A program made the translations under genes and the position numbers. Of a stretch of 64,000 nt of DNA, positions 23,766-32,615 are shown piece after piece. The stretch comes from Paracoccaceae bacterium (lineage in GTDB: Bacteria; Pseudomonadota; Alphaproteobacteria; Rhodobacterales; Rhodobacteraceae): positions 682,001 to 746,000 of the forward strand of contig JACKKD010000003.1 in assembly GCA_020637675.1 (NCBI GenBank). Direction: 5' to 3'. A model generated the notes under the pieces. The model saw only the letters and a program-made list of their open reading frames with translations. It was not told the DNA's origin and ran no database searches. The stretch's first letter is position 1; the number at the start of each line of letters is the position of its first letter.

Positions 23766-26700
23766 AGCGGGCGGCGGGTGATCTCGATGCACTGGTCGCG
23801 GCGGCGCGCAGCTTCGCTGCGGTGCAGGATTCATTTGCACCCGAGGCGGCGCTGGCCGCCGCCATGGGCCCGCGTGCAGGGCAGGAGCCGGTCGTGGCCG
23901 CGCGGGTGCTCTCGGCGCTCCGGCAGGATTGCACGGTGGAGGCCGGGAAGACTGAACGCTGGTTGATGCGCCCGGCGGCGCGACGGAAGATTCTCGCGGG
24001 CGATGTTTCCGTCGGCGAGGCCGAAACCCCCGTCGCCAACGCCCTCGCCGGGCGCGGAGCCTTTGCGCTCGAAGAGCTCGACCGGATGCTCGCCGGCGAG
24101 ACCGCGCCCGAGGAACTCGAGGCGGCCGCGGTCGCGCTCGACCGCGCAGGGCCTTCGGCGCCGGGGTTCGACCGGCTCGACCGGCTTCGGGGCGCGTTGA
24201 ACACCCGCCGCGCGCAGGCGCGGACGGACGCGCACCTTGCCGGCGGCTTTTTCGGTCGCGAGGCAGAGCTTGCGCGGCTGGCGGAGTGGATCGCCGCCCC
24301 GCAGTCCGGCCCGCCGATGCGCACCATCCATGTCTCCGGCCTGCCGGGGATCGGCAAGTCCTTCCTTCTCGAACGGGTCGTCCAGATGACCCGACTGAGC
24401 CTCGACCCGATCCTTGTCACGCTCGATTTCGATCGCGCAGGCCTCAACGTGCTCGAGGCGCACGGGTTCTTCGAGGAGATTTCGCGTCAGCTGGGTGACG
24501 CGGTGCCCGACGCGTCGGCGCAGCTTCGCGCCCTGCGGCTGAAAAGCGCGGAGCGGCGCGCGGCGGAAACCGGCACCACCGCCCGCTACAGTGTGCCGCG
24601 CGATCTCCTCGACGCGATGGCGGGCGCGGTAAAGGGGACCGGGCGCCACGTCCTCGTCGTGCTCGACACGCTCGAGGTCCTGCGCAGCCGCGGCGAAACC
24701 CAGGTGATGACGCTGTTCGACCGGATGGACTCGCTGGCCGAATACGGCGTCGCGCCGCTTGCGATCATCTCGGCTGGGCGGGGCGATGCGCTGGACCCGG
24801 TTCCCGAGCGGGTCGAGGACCGCATCCGCCTTGAGGGCATCGAAGACAGCGCGGCGCGTCTCCTTCTGTCTGCGCGGGGGGTGCCGGAACGGCTCTGGCC
24901 ACGGATTCTGCCCCTCGCGCGCGGCAATCCGCTTCTTCTTACCCTCGCCGCCAAGGCGTTCGAGGACACGGCCTACGACGCGGGCGATATCCCGGCGGGG
25001 GCGAGCGAGGAAACCATCGGCGGCTATCTCTACCGAGCGATCCTGAGCCGCGTGCCGGAGCGCCTGCGTCGCATCGCCAACGAGGGGCTGATCCTGCGGG
25101 CGATCGACGCGGAGGCGCTGACCGGCGCGGTTGCCCCGGCACTCGGCCTCACTCTGACGGCAGAGGAGGCGCGGTCGGCGCTGACGGAGCTTGCCACGCA
25201 TCACTGGCTGGTCGAGTCCGACGGCGCCGGGAAGGTCCGCCACCGGCAGGACGTGCGCCGGGCATTCCTGCCGCTGCTCTATGACGGCACCACCGAGACG
25301 CGCAGGGCCGCCGAGGCGATCAACCTTCGCGCCGCCGAGTGGTACGGGATGCGCGATCCGGCATCTGCGCTCTACCACCGCCTTCAGGCCACGCGCTTCG
25401 GTCACCCGATGCCGGGGGTGCCGGCAGAACTGGCCCGCGAGATCACGGGCCCGATCCTCGACGAGCTTCCGGCCCCGGCGCGGGATGCGGTTTTGCAGGC
25501 CCAGGGGCGGCGGTCGGGCTTCGCCCGGGCGGGCGCGCCCGAGGATGTCCCGAAGGACGTGGGCCTCGGCGAACTGCCCTTGCCCGCACCTCCCGGTGAA
25601 ACGACCGATGTGCAGGTCGTCGGGGACGGGGCGGGCGCCCCCCTCGCCGATACCGAGGGACGGGCCAAGCGCGCCCAACCGGACGAGCGCGCCGTGCGCG
25701 ACCTCGAACTGATGCTGGAAAAAGGCGATCTGCGCGAGGCAGGCCATGTCTTCAGCGCCGGGTTCGGCGGCGCCCTCGAAGCCGCCAGCCCCGGTGCCCT
25801 CGTGGCGCTCTGCTATCTCTGGCTGGCCGGACGCTGGGCCGCCGCCTTCGATCTTTTCCGCGGGCTGCCGCGCTCCGCCATCGAACGGGCGCTGGAAGAA
25901 AGCCCGCATCTGCGCGGGCGAGTGCTGCTGGAGATGCAGGCCGAGGCGGCTTTCGGCAAGCTCTTGACCATGCTCGCCGACGTCAGGATCTTCGATCTCG
26001 CACGGCGGTCCCATGACGCCTCGCAGCGCACCGGGATGGTCGGCGGCGCGCTCGACTTCGCCTTTCTCGCCGCCAGCCAGACCGACGCCGTACTTCCGCG
26101 GCGGCTCGAACTTGCGCGCAGCCTCCTTGCTTCGGCCTACGGCGCCACAGACGGCGCGGGCGACGCCGATTACGCCCTCGGAGCGGCGCGATCGCTCCGG
26201 CAGGATTTCGGCCTCTTCCACGAGCCGCTCGAGGGAGGCGGTCCGGATGAGCGAAGACCGGCCGTGCAGGCCGGGATGCTGCAGGCGCTGAACCCCTACG
26301 GCGCCCCCCTTCACGCGATGGTCTCCGGCGCGCCGGAGGGCAGGATCGCCGCCTTTCTCGAAGGCCTGCGCCCCAGGCTGCCCGAGGCGGCCGCGCTCTT
26401 CACGCCCGACCTGCGCGGGACAGAGACGCTGCCCGACCGCCTCAGGGCCGGACCGCCCGATGTGGTCGCCGCGTTGACGGCGATGGGGCTCTGTGCGGAC
26501 TGGTCATCTGCGCATGTCATCGGCCGCTCGCTCGCCGATCTCCGGCTCATCGCCACGTCCGCCGAACGCTGGCGGCGGACGGTCGCCGGTATGTGGTCCT
26601 ACGGCGCCGGCTGCCCGGAGGGCTGGACCGGGCAGCCGAGCGAGGACCGGATGTCCGCCGCGCGGCTCGATCGCCTTGTCATCGCGCCCGATCCGGTCGC

Positions 26701-26947
26701 CGCGGCTCGCCGGCAGCTTGCATTCTGGCAGGGCGCTTCGGACCGGGCCGCGGGGCGCTTCGCGCGATGGGTGGCCGCTGCGCGGGCGCGGGGCGATGCC
26801 CGGATCGGCCGCCCGGGCGAGGCGCTGACGGCGCTCCTGGGAGTCGGCGCGCCAGGCGTGGTTGCGGTCCCGCTCGCGGTCCTGACGGCGCATGGCGTGT
26901 TCCTGCAAGCGAAGGGCCGCGGGCCGGATGGCGGCGCGGCCAACTGA
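23762..26947 (+). CDS. STAND-type NTPase, large cytoplasmic sensor
   Basis: 1061 residues. The N-terminal 150 are helical, perhaps a partner-binding domain. The P-loop NTPase domain begins at about 160 with FFGREAEL, then Walker A GLPGIGKS (193-200) and Walker B HVLVVLDTLE (Asp302), followed by winged-helix-like and helical regions to the C-terminus (500-1061). This is the architecture of STAND ATPases, which change oligomeric state on sensing a ligand and switch on an effector. It overlaps the protease gene before it by 4 bp (ATGA) and is followed by the protease-nuclease fusion. No repeats of the TPR or WD type are obvious, so the sensed ligand cannot be guessed. Confidence 0.85.
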   Translation: MKRAAGDLDALVAAARSFAAVQDSFAPEAALAAAMGPRAGQEPVVAARVLSALRQDCTVEAGKTERWLMRPAARRKILAGDVSVGEAETPVANALAGRGAFALEELDRMLAGETAPEELEAAAVALDRAGPSAPGFDRLDRLRGALNTRRAQARTDAHLAGGFFGREAELARLAEWIAAPQSGPPMRTIHVSGLPGIGKSFLLERVVQMTRLSLDPILVTLDFDRAGLNVLEAHGFFEEISRQLGDAVPDASAQLRALRLKSAERRAAETGTTARYSVPRDLLDAMAGAVKGTGRHVLVVLDTLEVLRSRGETQVMTLFDRMDSLAEYGVAPLAIISAGRGDALDPVPERVEDRIRLEGIEDSAARLLLSARGVPERLWPRILPLARGNPLLLTLAAKAFEDTAYDAGDIPAGASEETIGGYLYRAILSRVPERLRRIANEGLILRAIDAEALTGAVAPALGLTLTAEEARSALTELATHHWLVESDGAGKVRHRQDVRRAFLPLLYDGTTETRRAAEAINLRAAEWYGMRDPASALYHRLQATRFGHPMPGVPAELAREITGPILDELPAPARDAVLQAQGRRSGFARAGAPEDVPKDVGLGELPLPAPPGETTDVQVVGDGAGAPLADTEGRAKRAQPDERAVRDLELMLEKGDLREAGHVFSAGFGGALEAASPGALVALCYLWLAGRWAAAFDLFRGLPRSAIERALEESPHLRGRVLLEMQAEAAFGKLLTMLADVRIFDLARRSHDASQRTGMVGGALDFAFLAASQTDAVLPRRLELARSLLASAYGATDGAGDADYALGAARSLRQDFGLFHEPLEGGGPDERRPAVQAGMLQALNPYGAPLHAMVSGAPEGRIAAFLEGLRPRLPEAAALFTPDLRGTETLPDRLRAGPPDVVAALTAMGLCADWSSAHVIGRSLADLRLIATSAERWRRTVAGMWSYGAGCPEGWTGQPSEDRMSAARLDRLVIAPDPVAAARRQLAFWQGASDRAAGRFARWVAAARARGDARIGRPGEALTALLGVGAPGVVAVPLAVLTAHGVFLQAKGRGPDGGAAN

Positions 26948-26960
26948 AGGAGGGATCGGG

Positions 26961-28955
26961 ATGGCACGAAGAACAAGCGAAGAGACGATGCGGCGGCTCG
27001 AACGACTGGTGGCGGATGGCGGGTTCGACAAGGCCCGCGGGGCGCTTGCCCGGCGCAACCCCGTCCTCGCCGAGTTCGGCTTCAGCCCCGAGGCGATCCG
27101 CGACGTTCTCGCCACGCCCCTTCCCGCGCTGGAGGCTAGCGGGGCGATGCCGCTGCCCGTGCTCGAGGCCATCGTCCGCGTGTCGGGACGCCCGCCCCTG
27201 GTCGTGCGCAACGGCATCGTGGAGGGCAAGACCACGCTCGGAGACGAGTTTCCGGCGGGCACGGACGCGAAGATCGCGGCAGTCGAGAAGTTCCTGCCGT
27301 CGGTCGGTCGGATCGAATTCGTCAATCACGACATGGCCTGGGGCGGCACCGGCTGGGTGGTGGGCGAGGACGGGCCGGGACACCTGCTGGTCGCCACGAA
27401 CCGCCACGTCGCCCAGATCGTCGCGCGGCGGACCTTCCGCGGCGACGGGGTCTTCATGTTCAATCCGTACAACAACCAGCGCTACGGCGCCGCCATCGAC
27501 TTCGGCGAAGAGGCGGAGGTGGAGCCGGACCCTGCGCGGGTGTTCGCGGTCGACCGCTTCAGCTACCTCGCCGACGACATCTCGGCCGACATCGCCATCG
27601 GGCGCATCCCGCGTCCCGCCGGCGGGGCGGGGATCGGCCTTCTGGACCTCGCCGATGCCGACGGCGCCGACGGCGAGATCGTGGGAGTCGTGGGCTACCC
27701 AGCCTCCGACCCCTATCGCAACGACCCGGACGACATGGAGCGCTATTTCAGGGGCCTCTACGACGTGAAGCGATTCTCGCCCGGCTATCTGAAGCTTGCA
27801 CCGGGTGATGGCGCGGGGGTCCTCGGGCATGACTGCACGACCCTGGGCGGCAATTCCGGCTCGCCGTTGATCAGCCTAGAGTCGGGCAGGGTCGTGGGCC
27901 TGCATTTCGCGGGCAAGTACGGTGTCGGCAACAGCGCGGTCCGCATCAGCACGCTGAAGACCGTTCTGGCTGGGCTTGGCGGTGCGGTGCCCGGCGCGGC
28001 GCTGCCGGTGGTTGGCGGGGGAGAGGAAGCGCGGGACCGCAGCCATGCGGCCGACTTCTTTGCCGGGCGCGACGGCTATGACCCGGATTTCCTCGGCGAC
28101 GCAACCGTTCCGCTGCCCGTCGTCCCCGCCGCGCTCGACCTTGCGCGGCCCTCGGACGCGACCGACGCGCGCCCGCACGAGCTGCGCTATGAGCACTTCG
28201 GCGTGCTCTTCAGCGCCCGGATGAAGGGCCCCGTGGTCGCCGCCCACAATCTCGACGCGTCCCGCTACCGGCCGTTGAAGCGCACGAACAGCACATGGTT
28301 CCACGACCTGCGCATCCCGCGCGAGGTCCAGCTGGACCGCGCGGACTATGCCGACGCAGCCATCGACCGGGGCCATATGGTGCGCCGGGCCGAGACCAAC
28401 TGGGGCGACAGCGACACCGAGGCGCGGAGGGCCGACCTCGACAGCTTCCATTACACCAATGCGAGTCCCCAGCACGCCGGGCTGAATCGCAACGACGAGA
28501 TGTGGCTGGGACTGGAGGATTACATCCTGACCAGCGCGGTCACCCACGGCTTTCGCGCGAATGTCTTCTCGGGCCCCGTCTATGCCGAAGACGATCCCGA
28601 GTTCGGAAGCAGCGGGGCGCCGCTTCCACTGAGCTTCTGGAAGGTCGTCTCGATGCTGGCTGCGGACGACGCGGGCAGCCGGAGGCTTCATGCCACGGCC
28701 TATGTCCTCAGCCAGGGTCAGCTCATCCAGCGGCTCCTCTCAGGGCAGCGGGTGGTGGAGGCGGCCGAGGGCTTCGTCTTCGGCGCCTACCGGACCTTTC
28801 AGGTCCGGGTGCGCGACCTCGCCGCGATGACAGGCTACGGCTTCGGCCCGCTCGCGGCCGCCGATCCGCTGGATCGGGCCGGGGAACGCGAGGCGCGGGG
28901 GCTGGGTGCGAAGCCGGTGGTGCTTGTGGACCGGTTCGACGCGGTCGTGCTCTGA
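26961..28955 (+). CDS. Fusion of a trypsin-like protease with a DRGH (NUC1) endonuclease
   Basis: 664 residues. Residues 1-115 are a helical N-terminus. The trypsin domain at 115-335 has His149 in TNRHV, Asp210 in SADIAI and Ser299 in GGNSGSP. The DNA/RNA non-specific endonuclease domain at 400-640 has the DRGH motif (469-472, catalytic His472) and the metal site around YTNASPQHAGLNR with Asn509 and Glu519. Both active sites look intact. There is no signal peptide, so it would cut intracellular nucleic acid; the protease half could release or activate the nuclease. The start ATG 26961 follows AAGGAGGG. The next gene (cpaA) converges 6 bp away. Confidence 0.88.
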   Translation: MARRTSEETMRRLERLVADGGFDKARGALARRNPVLAEFGFSPEAIRDVLATPLPALEASGAMPLPVLEAIVRVSGRPPLVVRNGIVEGKTTLGDEFPAGTDAKIAAVEKFLPSVGRIEFVNHDMAWGGTGWVVGEDGPGHLLVATNRHVAQIVARRTFRGDGVFMFNPYNNQRYGAAIDFGEEAEVEPDPARVFAVDRFSYLADDISADIAIGRIPRPAGGAGIGLLDLADADGADGEIVGVVGYPASDPYRNDPDDMERYFRGLYDVKRFSPGYLKLAPGDGAGVLGHDCTTLGGNSGSPLISLESGRVVGLHFAGKYGVGNSAVRISTLKTVLAGLGGAVPGAALPVVGGGEEARDRSHAADFFAGRDGYDPDFLGDATVPLPVVPAALDLARPSDATDARPHELRYEHFGVLFSARMKGPVVAAHNLDASRYRPLKRTNSTWFHDLRIPREVQLDRADYADAAIDRGHMVRRAETNWGDSDTEARRADLDSFHYTNASPQHAGLNRNDEMWLGLEDYILTSAVTHGFRANVFSGPVYAEDDPEFGSSGAPLPLSFWKVVSMLAADDAGSRRLHATAYVLSQGQLIQRLLSGQRVVEAAEGFVFGAYRTFQVRVRDLAAMTGYGFGPLAAADPLDRAGEREARGLGAKPVVLVDRFDAVVL

Positions 28956-28961
28956 GCGCCG

Positions 28962-29432
28962 TCACACCCCGAGGAGTATTGCGGCGACAGGGTGCGCAAG
29001 ACCGGCCATTGCGATCGACAGTCCCATCGGGAAGCCGGCGCTGCCCGAGATCGACTTCCACCCGAGCCGCTGCGCGGCTGGCACGCGGCGGAGAAGGAGC
29101 ACCATCGCGATCCCCGCCAGCATCGCCGCCGAGAACACGTAGGCAAAGAGCGCGAGCGTCGGCACGGGCACGAAAAGGACGAGCGCCGAAAGCATCTTCA
29201 CGTCGCCGCCGCCGAAGAGGCCGAAGAGGTAGGTGATGAAGCCCGCCGCCAGGACCGCCGCCGCCACGGCCACCCTGGACCCGAGGTCGTCGGGCGGTGC
29301 CACGAAGGCCGTTGCCAGAAAGACACCGACCGCGAGAAGGCTGACGGCGTTCGGAATCCGCATCTGCCGCAGATCGCTCCAGGCGCCCCAGAGAAAGAGG
29401 GGCGCGACGAGGACAAGGGGCAGCAGGTCCAC
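28962..29432 (-). CDS. cpaA: Prepilin peptidase of the Tad type (CpaA/TadV)
   Basis: 156 residues, mostly membrane helices, of the A24 aspartic peptidase family that trims and matures Flp prepilins at the inner membrane. Both catalytic aspartates are in their motifs: SDLRQMRIPN near residue 20 and GGGDVKM near residue 76. As in CpaA/TadV the N-terminal methylase domain of PilD is absent. It is the last gene of the minus-strand Tad locus, 9 bp behind the LuxR regulator, and so probably cotranscribed with it. Confidence 0.9.
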   Translation of the reverse strand: MDLLPLVLVAPLFLWGAWSDLRQMRIPNAVSLLAVGVFLATAFVAPPDDLGSRVAVAAAVLAAGFITYLFGLFGGGDVKMLSALVLFVPVPTLALFAYVFSAAMLAGIAMVLLLRRVPAAQRLGWKSISGSAGFPMGLSIAMAGLAHPVAAILLGV

Positions 29433-29441
29433 GCCGGCACC

Positions 29442-30302
29442 TCAGGCGCAGCGCAGGCCGGACTGCGCCGAGGCGTCGGGCTTCGACCGCAGAAGGGCGA
29501 AGACGAGCTCGGCCAGGCCGGAAGTCCCGGTCTTGGAAAAGATGCTGCGCAGATGCGACCGGACCGTGGCGTCCGACACCGCCAGTTCGTCGGATACGCC
29601 GTTCACCGAGAGACTGCGGCTGAGCAGAAGGCAAACCCGGAACTCCGCCCGGCTGAGCCTCGCCGGGTTCGACGGGCTGAGGATCATTGCGGCCGCCGGG
29701 CGGGCCGGGGCCGGCTCGGCAGTGGCACGGTGGTTCACGACCATGCGGGTGACGAGCCCGACCTGCCGGTTCGCCCAGGTTCGTGCCATCGTGGGCAGCA
29801 CCGCGCCGAGCGCAGCCTGCGTGGCCGGGTCGAGCGCGGCGCGGAAATGCAGCTCGATGTGATCGCGCACGCCGGGACCGCCGGAAAGGACCAGCACCGC
29901 AAGCTCGCCCAGCCCACGGCGCGCTTGCCAGGCCTCGAGCGCCGGATCGGCGTCGTCGGCACCGTCGGCGTAGGAATGGAGCCAGACCGAGGCCGCACGC
30001 GGCCGGGCGATGTGGGGTCCGAAACGGCCGTCGGCGAAGGAGGCGGCGAGAGGCGAAGGGCTGCGCGCACCGTTCCGGTCCCAGAGGGCGATCCGCATGG
30101 GCCGGAAGTCGCTGAAATGCGTCCGGACCAGCATGCCCGCTTCGGCCCCGAGACCCGCCGCCAGGGCCGCGAAGGCATCCTCCAGCGGCAGATCCCCGTG
30201 CAGCGCATCGCACCAGTCGGCGATGGCTTCAACGACGCTCGCGTCGACAGACCGCGCCTGAACGGCCGGCGCCGTCATGCCTTCGATGTAAAGACGACCC
30301 AT
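29442..30302 (-). CDS. LuxR-family transcriptional regulator in the Tad locus
   Basis: 286 residues. The C-terminal 65 are a LuxR-type helix-turn-helix (LSRAEFRVCLLLSRSLSVNG, then VSDATVRSHLRSIFSKTG). The N-terminal 200 are an unassigned sensor region without a receiver or autoinducer motif. Its place between tadC and cpaA suggests that it controls pilus expression. The start is ATG 30302 behind GGGGA. Just upstream, CAAGT-CACCC-ACTTG (30311-30325) is a perfect inverted repeat that could be its own operator. Confidence 0.8.
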   Translation of the reverse strand: MGRLYIEGMTAPAVQARSVDASVVEAIADWCDALHGDLPLEDAFAALAAGLGAEAGMLVRTHFSDFRPMRIALWDRNGARSPSPLAASFADGRFGPHIARPRAASVWLHSYADGADDADPALEAWQARRGLGELAVLVLSGGPGVRDHIELHFRAALDPATQAALGAVLPTMARTWANRQVGLVTRMVVNHRATAEPAPARPAAAMILSPSNPARLSRAEFRVCLLLSRSLSVNGVSDELAVSDATVRSHLRSIFSKTGTSGLAELVFALLRSKPDASAQSGLRCA

Positions 30303-30637
30303 TTTTTCCCCAAGTCACCCACTTGAGCCCGCGATCACCGCCTGCAAGTTGCCGCGGTCACCCATGTCGCGGGCCTGGTACCAAACCTGCGGGCGGCACC
30401 CCTCGCCATGCCCGCGATAAAGAGGGTCGCGATCGTGGGCCGGTCTGTCAAACGATTGGGAGCGGGTACAGCGCGGAAGAAGGGAAATTCAACTATCGGT
30501 GGATTTATCCACAGGGCTTCCGACCATAGTCTGATGATATGCCGTAAATTGTTGAGGCACCGACGCATGGATCGCCTTCAACGGCGGGCTGGCACAATGC
30601 CGATTCCATGGCGCCGCGGCGATCCGACCTGCCCTGA
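30303..30637. other. Intergenic gap in the Tad locus, no gene seen
   Basis: 335 bp between tadC and the LuxR gene with no convincing frame. It contains the inverted repeat CAAGT-CACCC-ACTTG at 30311-30325 and, in a relatively AT-rich patch, a perfect DnaA box TTATCCACA at 30505-30513. The LuxR/cpaA pair may have its own promoter here. Confidence 0.5.
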
Positions 30638-31636
30638 TTACCCCGCGATGTTGCGAAGGTAGCGGATCACGACAGGTCCGACCGTCAGAAGGACCAGAGC
30701 GGGCAGCATCATCGTCGCCATGACGCCGGACATGTACACGGGAAGCCGGTTGGCCTTTTCCTGGGCCCTGAGCTCCCGGGCGCGGCGCATCTCGGCAGCA
30801 TAGGCGATGAGCGTGTCCGACATGCTGGTCCCGAAGCGCATGGATTGCAGAACGACATTGGCGAAGGCCGTCACCTCGTCCACGCCCATCCGCCCGGCCA
30901 TGTCGACCAGCGCGCGTTCGCGCGTACGGCCGGCCTGGATTTCGTGCTGCACGGCAAGGAACTCCTCCGCGACGGCGGGGGCGCTGACCTTCATCTCGTT
31001 GCCGACGCGGATCATGGCGGCATCGAATCCGAGCCCCGCCTCGACGGATATCTGCAAAAGGTCGAGGGCGTTCGGGAACGCCTCCTCGATCGCCCGGCGC
31101 CTTTCTGCGGCACGGGACCGGAGCCAGAGGGCCGGGCCGAAGAACCCTAGCGCCACGATCGCGCTCAATATCTGGGCGAGCCGCGCCGAATCCAATCCGC
31201 CGAACAGCGCCACCAAGGGGTCGGGGGCTGCGACCGCCCCGGTCCGGATTGCCCAGATCGCGCCGACGAGAAGGCCTGGCAGCACCAGCCCGAGACCGAG
31301 GCGGATGAGGTAGAAGTTGCGTACCGCGTGGGGGCCGGGGAACCCGGCGAGCGAAAGCTGGCGCTCGACGTCGGACCTTTCCTTGGTGTCGGTCGGAATC
31401 AGCGTCTTCATCAGACCCTTCGGATCCTCGGCCCGATCCCTGAGGATGCCCGCGTCGGCCACCGCCGGCCGTCGCCGTCCCTGTGCCTCCATCCTCCGAA
31501 GGACCGGGTCCTTGCCGGAAAAGGCGCCGAAGAGCCCGAAGACGAGCAGCATGGCGCCGAGGCCGACGCCGAGGATGAACAGCGTCGCCGGCGGGACGCC
31601 GGCGGTCTCGATCTGGCCGAACAGGGCGTCAAACAT
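30638..31636 (-). CDS. tadC: Tad pilus inner-membrane protein TadC
   Basis: 332 residues with a type II secretion F (GspF-like) domain: helices near residues 18-40 and 105-160, then the cytoplasmic four-helix segment PNALDLLQISVEAGLGFDAA, and a closing pair of helices. TadC pairs with TadB as the inner-membrane platform of Flp pilus assembly. It follows tadB by 10 bp on the minus strand. Confidence 0.92.
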   Translation of the reverse strand: MFDALFGQIETAGVPPATLFILGVGLGAMLLVFGLFGAFSGKDPVLRRMEAQGRRRPAVADAGILRDRAEDPKGLMKTLIPTDTKERSDVERQLSLAGFPGPHAVRNFYLIRLGLGLVLPGLLVGAIWAIRTGAVAAPDPLVALFGGLDSARLAQILSAIVALGFFGPALWLRSRAAERRRAIEEAFPNALDLLQISVEAGLGFDAAMIRVGNEMKVSAPAVAEEFLAVQHEIQAGRTRERALVDMAGRMGVDEVTAFANVVLQSMRFGTSMSDTLIAYAAEMRRARELRAQEKANRLPVYMSGVMATMMLPALVLLTVGPVVIRYLRNIAG

Positions 31637-31646
31637 GGGCTTCTCC

Positions 31647-32615
31647 TCAGAACCGGAAATTCACGAGCTTCCGCATCGCGAGGAAGTTCGCGACCACGAG
31701 CGTGCCGACGACGATGGCGAAGGGCTTGAAGAGCGGGTCGTCGCTGACGCCCGCGTAGTAGTCGGGCGAGGACACCATCGTGGACGTCAGGATGACGATG
31801 GGCAGGCTCGACAGGAAGACCGAGGTCAGCCGCCCCTCCGCGGAGATCGCCTTGATCCGCTGGCGCATCGTCAGCCGGTCGCGGATCACCTTCGAGAGCG
31901 TCATCAGCACCCGCGCGAGGTCGCCCCCGGTTCCGTGCTGGATTGCGATCGACACGGCGAGGTAGCGGGTATCCTCGAGGTCGGTGCGATCGGCGAAGTC
32001 CATCACCGCTTCGGGCAGATCCTCGCCGTAGGCGATCTGGTCGACGATGATGCCGAACTCCGTCGCCACCGGATCCTTCATGTCCTGGGCGACGGAGGCG
32101 ATGGTGGCATTCAGCGGATGGCCCACCGTCAGCCCCCGCGCCATCAGGTCGAGGGCGTCGGGCAATTGCGCGACGAGCGCGTTCATCCGCTTCTTGCGGC
32201 GCGCGCGCACCCAGAGGAGCGGTGTCGCGACCGCGATCGCCACCGCGGCGAGGCCCGCGGCCAGCGGGTCCATGACGATCGACGCCGCGAGGCCGAGGAT
32301 GACGGCGGCGCTTGCCGACAGGGTGACGAAAAGCTCGGGCCGGATCGTCATGCCCGCCCGCGCAAGTTCGGAGGGCAGCGTCCCGACAACGGGCAGTTGC
32401 GAAAGCCGCCAGGCGTCGTGCCGTGGCTTCAGGAGGCTCAGCCTCTCTTCCGTGGTCGCACCGGCGGCGACGAGCCGCATCCGGCGGTTGCGTGCCTCGG
32501 CCCGGCTTTCGCGGCGCGACAGGGTCTGCCGCAGCCCTTCGAAGGCCAGCAGCACGCCGATGAAGACACCGACATAGGCCAGGGCGCCAATCTCGAACTC
32601 CGGCAGCGGGATCAT
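31647..32615 (-). CDS. tadB: Tad pilus inner-membrane protein TadB
   Basis: 322 residues with the GspF-like segment LPDALDLMARGLTVGHPLN and flanking membrane helices; it is the partner of TadC. I start it at ATG 32615, which overlaps the tadA stop (ATGA), because a longer frame to 32687 lies wholly inside tadA and has no separate site. Translational coupling to tadA is likely. Confidence 0.92.
   Translation of the reverse strand: MIPLPEFEIGALAYVGVFIGVLLAFEGLRQTLSRRESRAEARNRRMRLVAAGATTEERLSLLKPRHDAWRLSQLPVVGTLPSELARAGMTIRPELFVTLSASAAVILGLAASIVMDPLAAGLAAVAIAVATPLLWVRARRKKRMNALVAQLPDALDLMARGLTVGHPLNATIASVAQDMKDPVATEFGIIVDQIAYGEDLPEAVMDFADRTDLEDTRYLAVSIAIQHGTGGDLARVLMTLSKVIRDRLTMRQRIKAISAEGRLTSVFLSSLPIVILTSTMVSSPDYYAGVSDDPLFKPFAIVVGTLVVANFLAMRKLVNFRF

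Noticed and set aside
30505..30513. Perfect DnaA box as an origin of replication
   Set aside because: It is single, with no cluster of boxes, no repA, dnaA or parAB, and only a short AT-rich patch.
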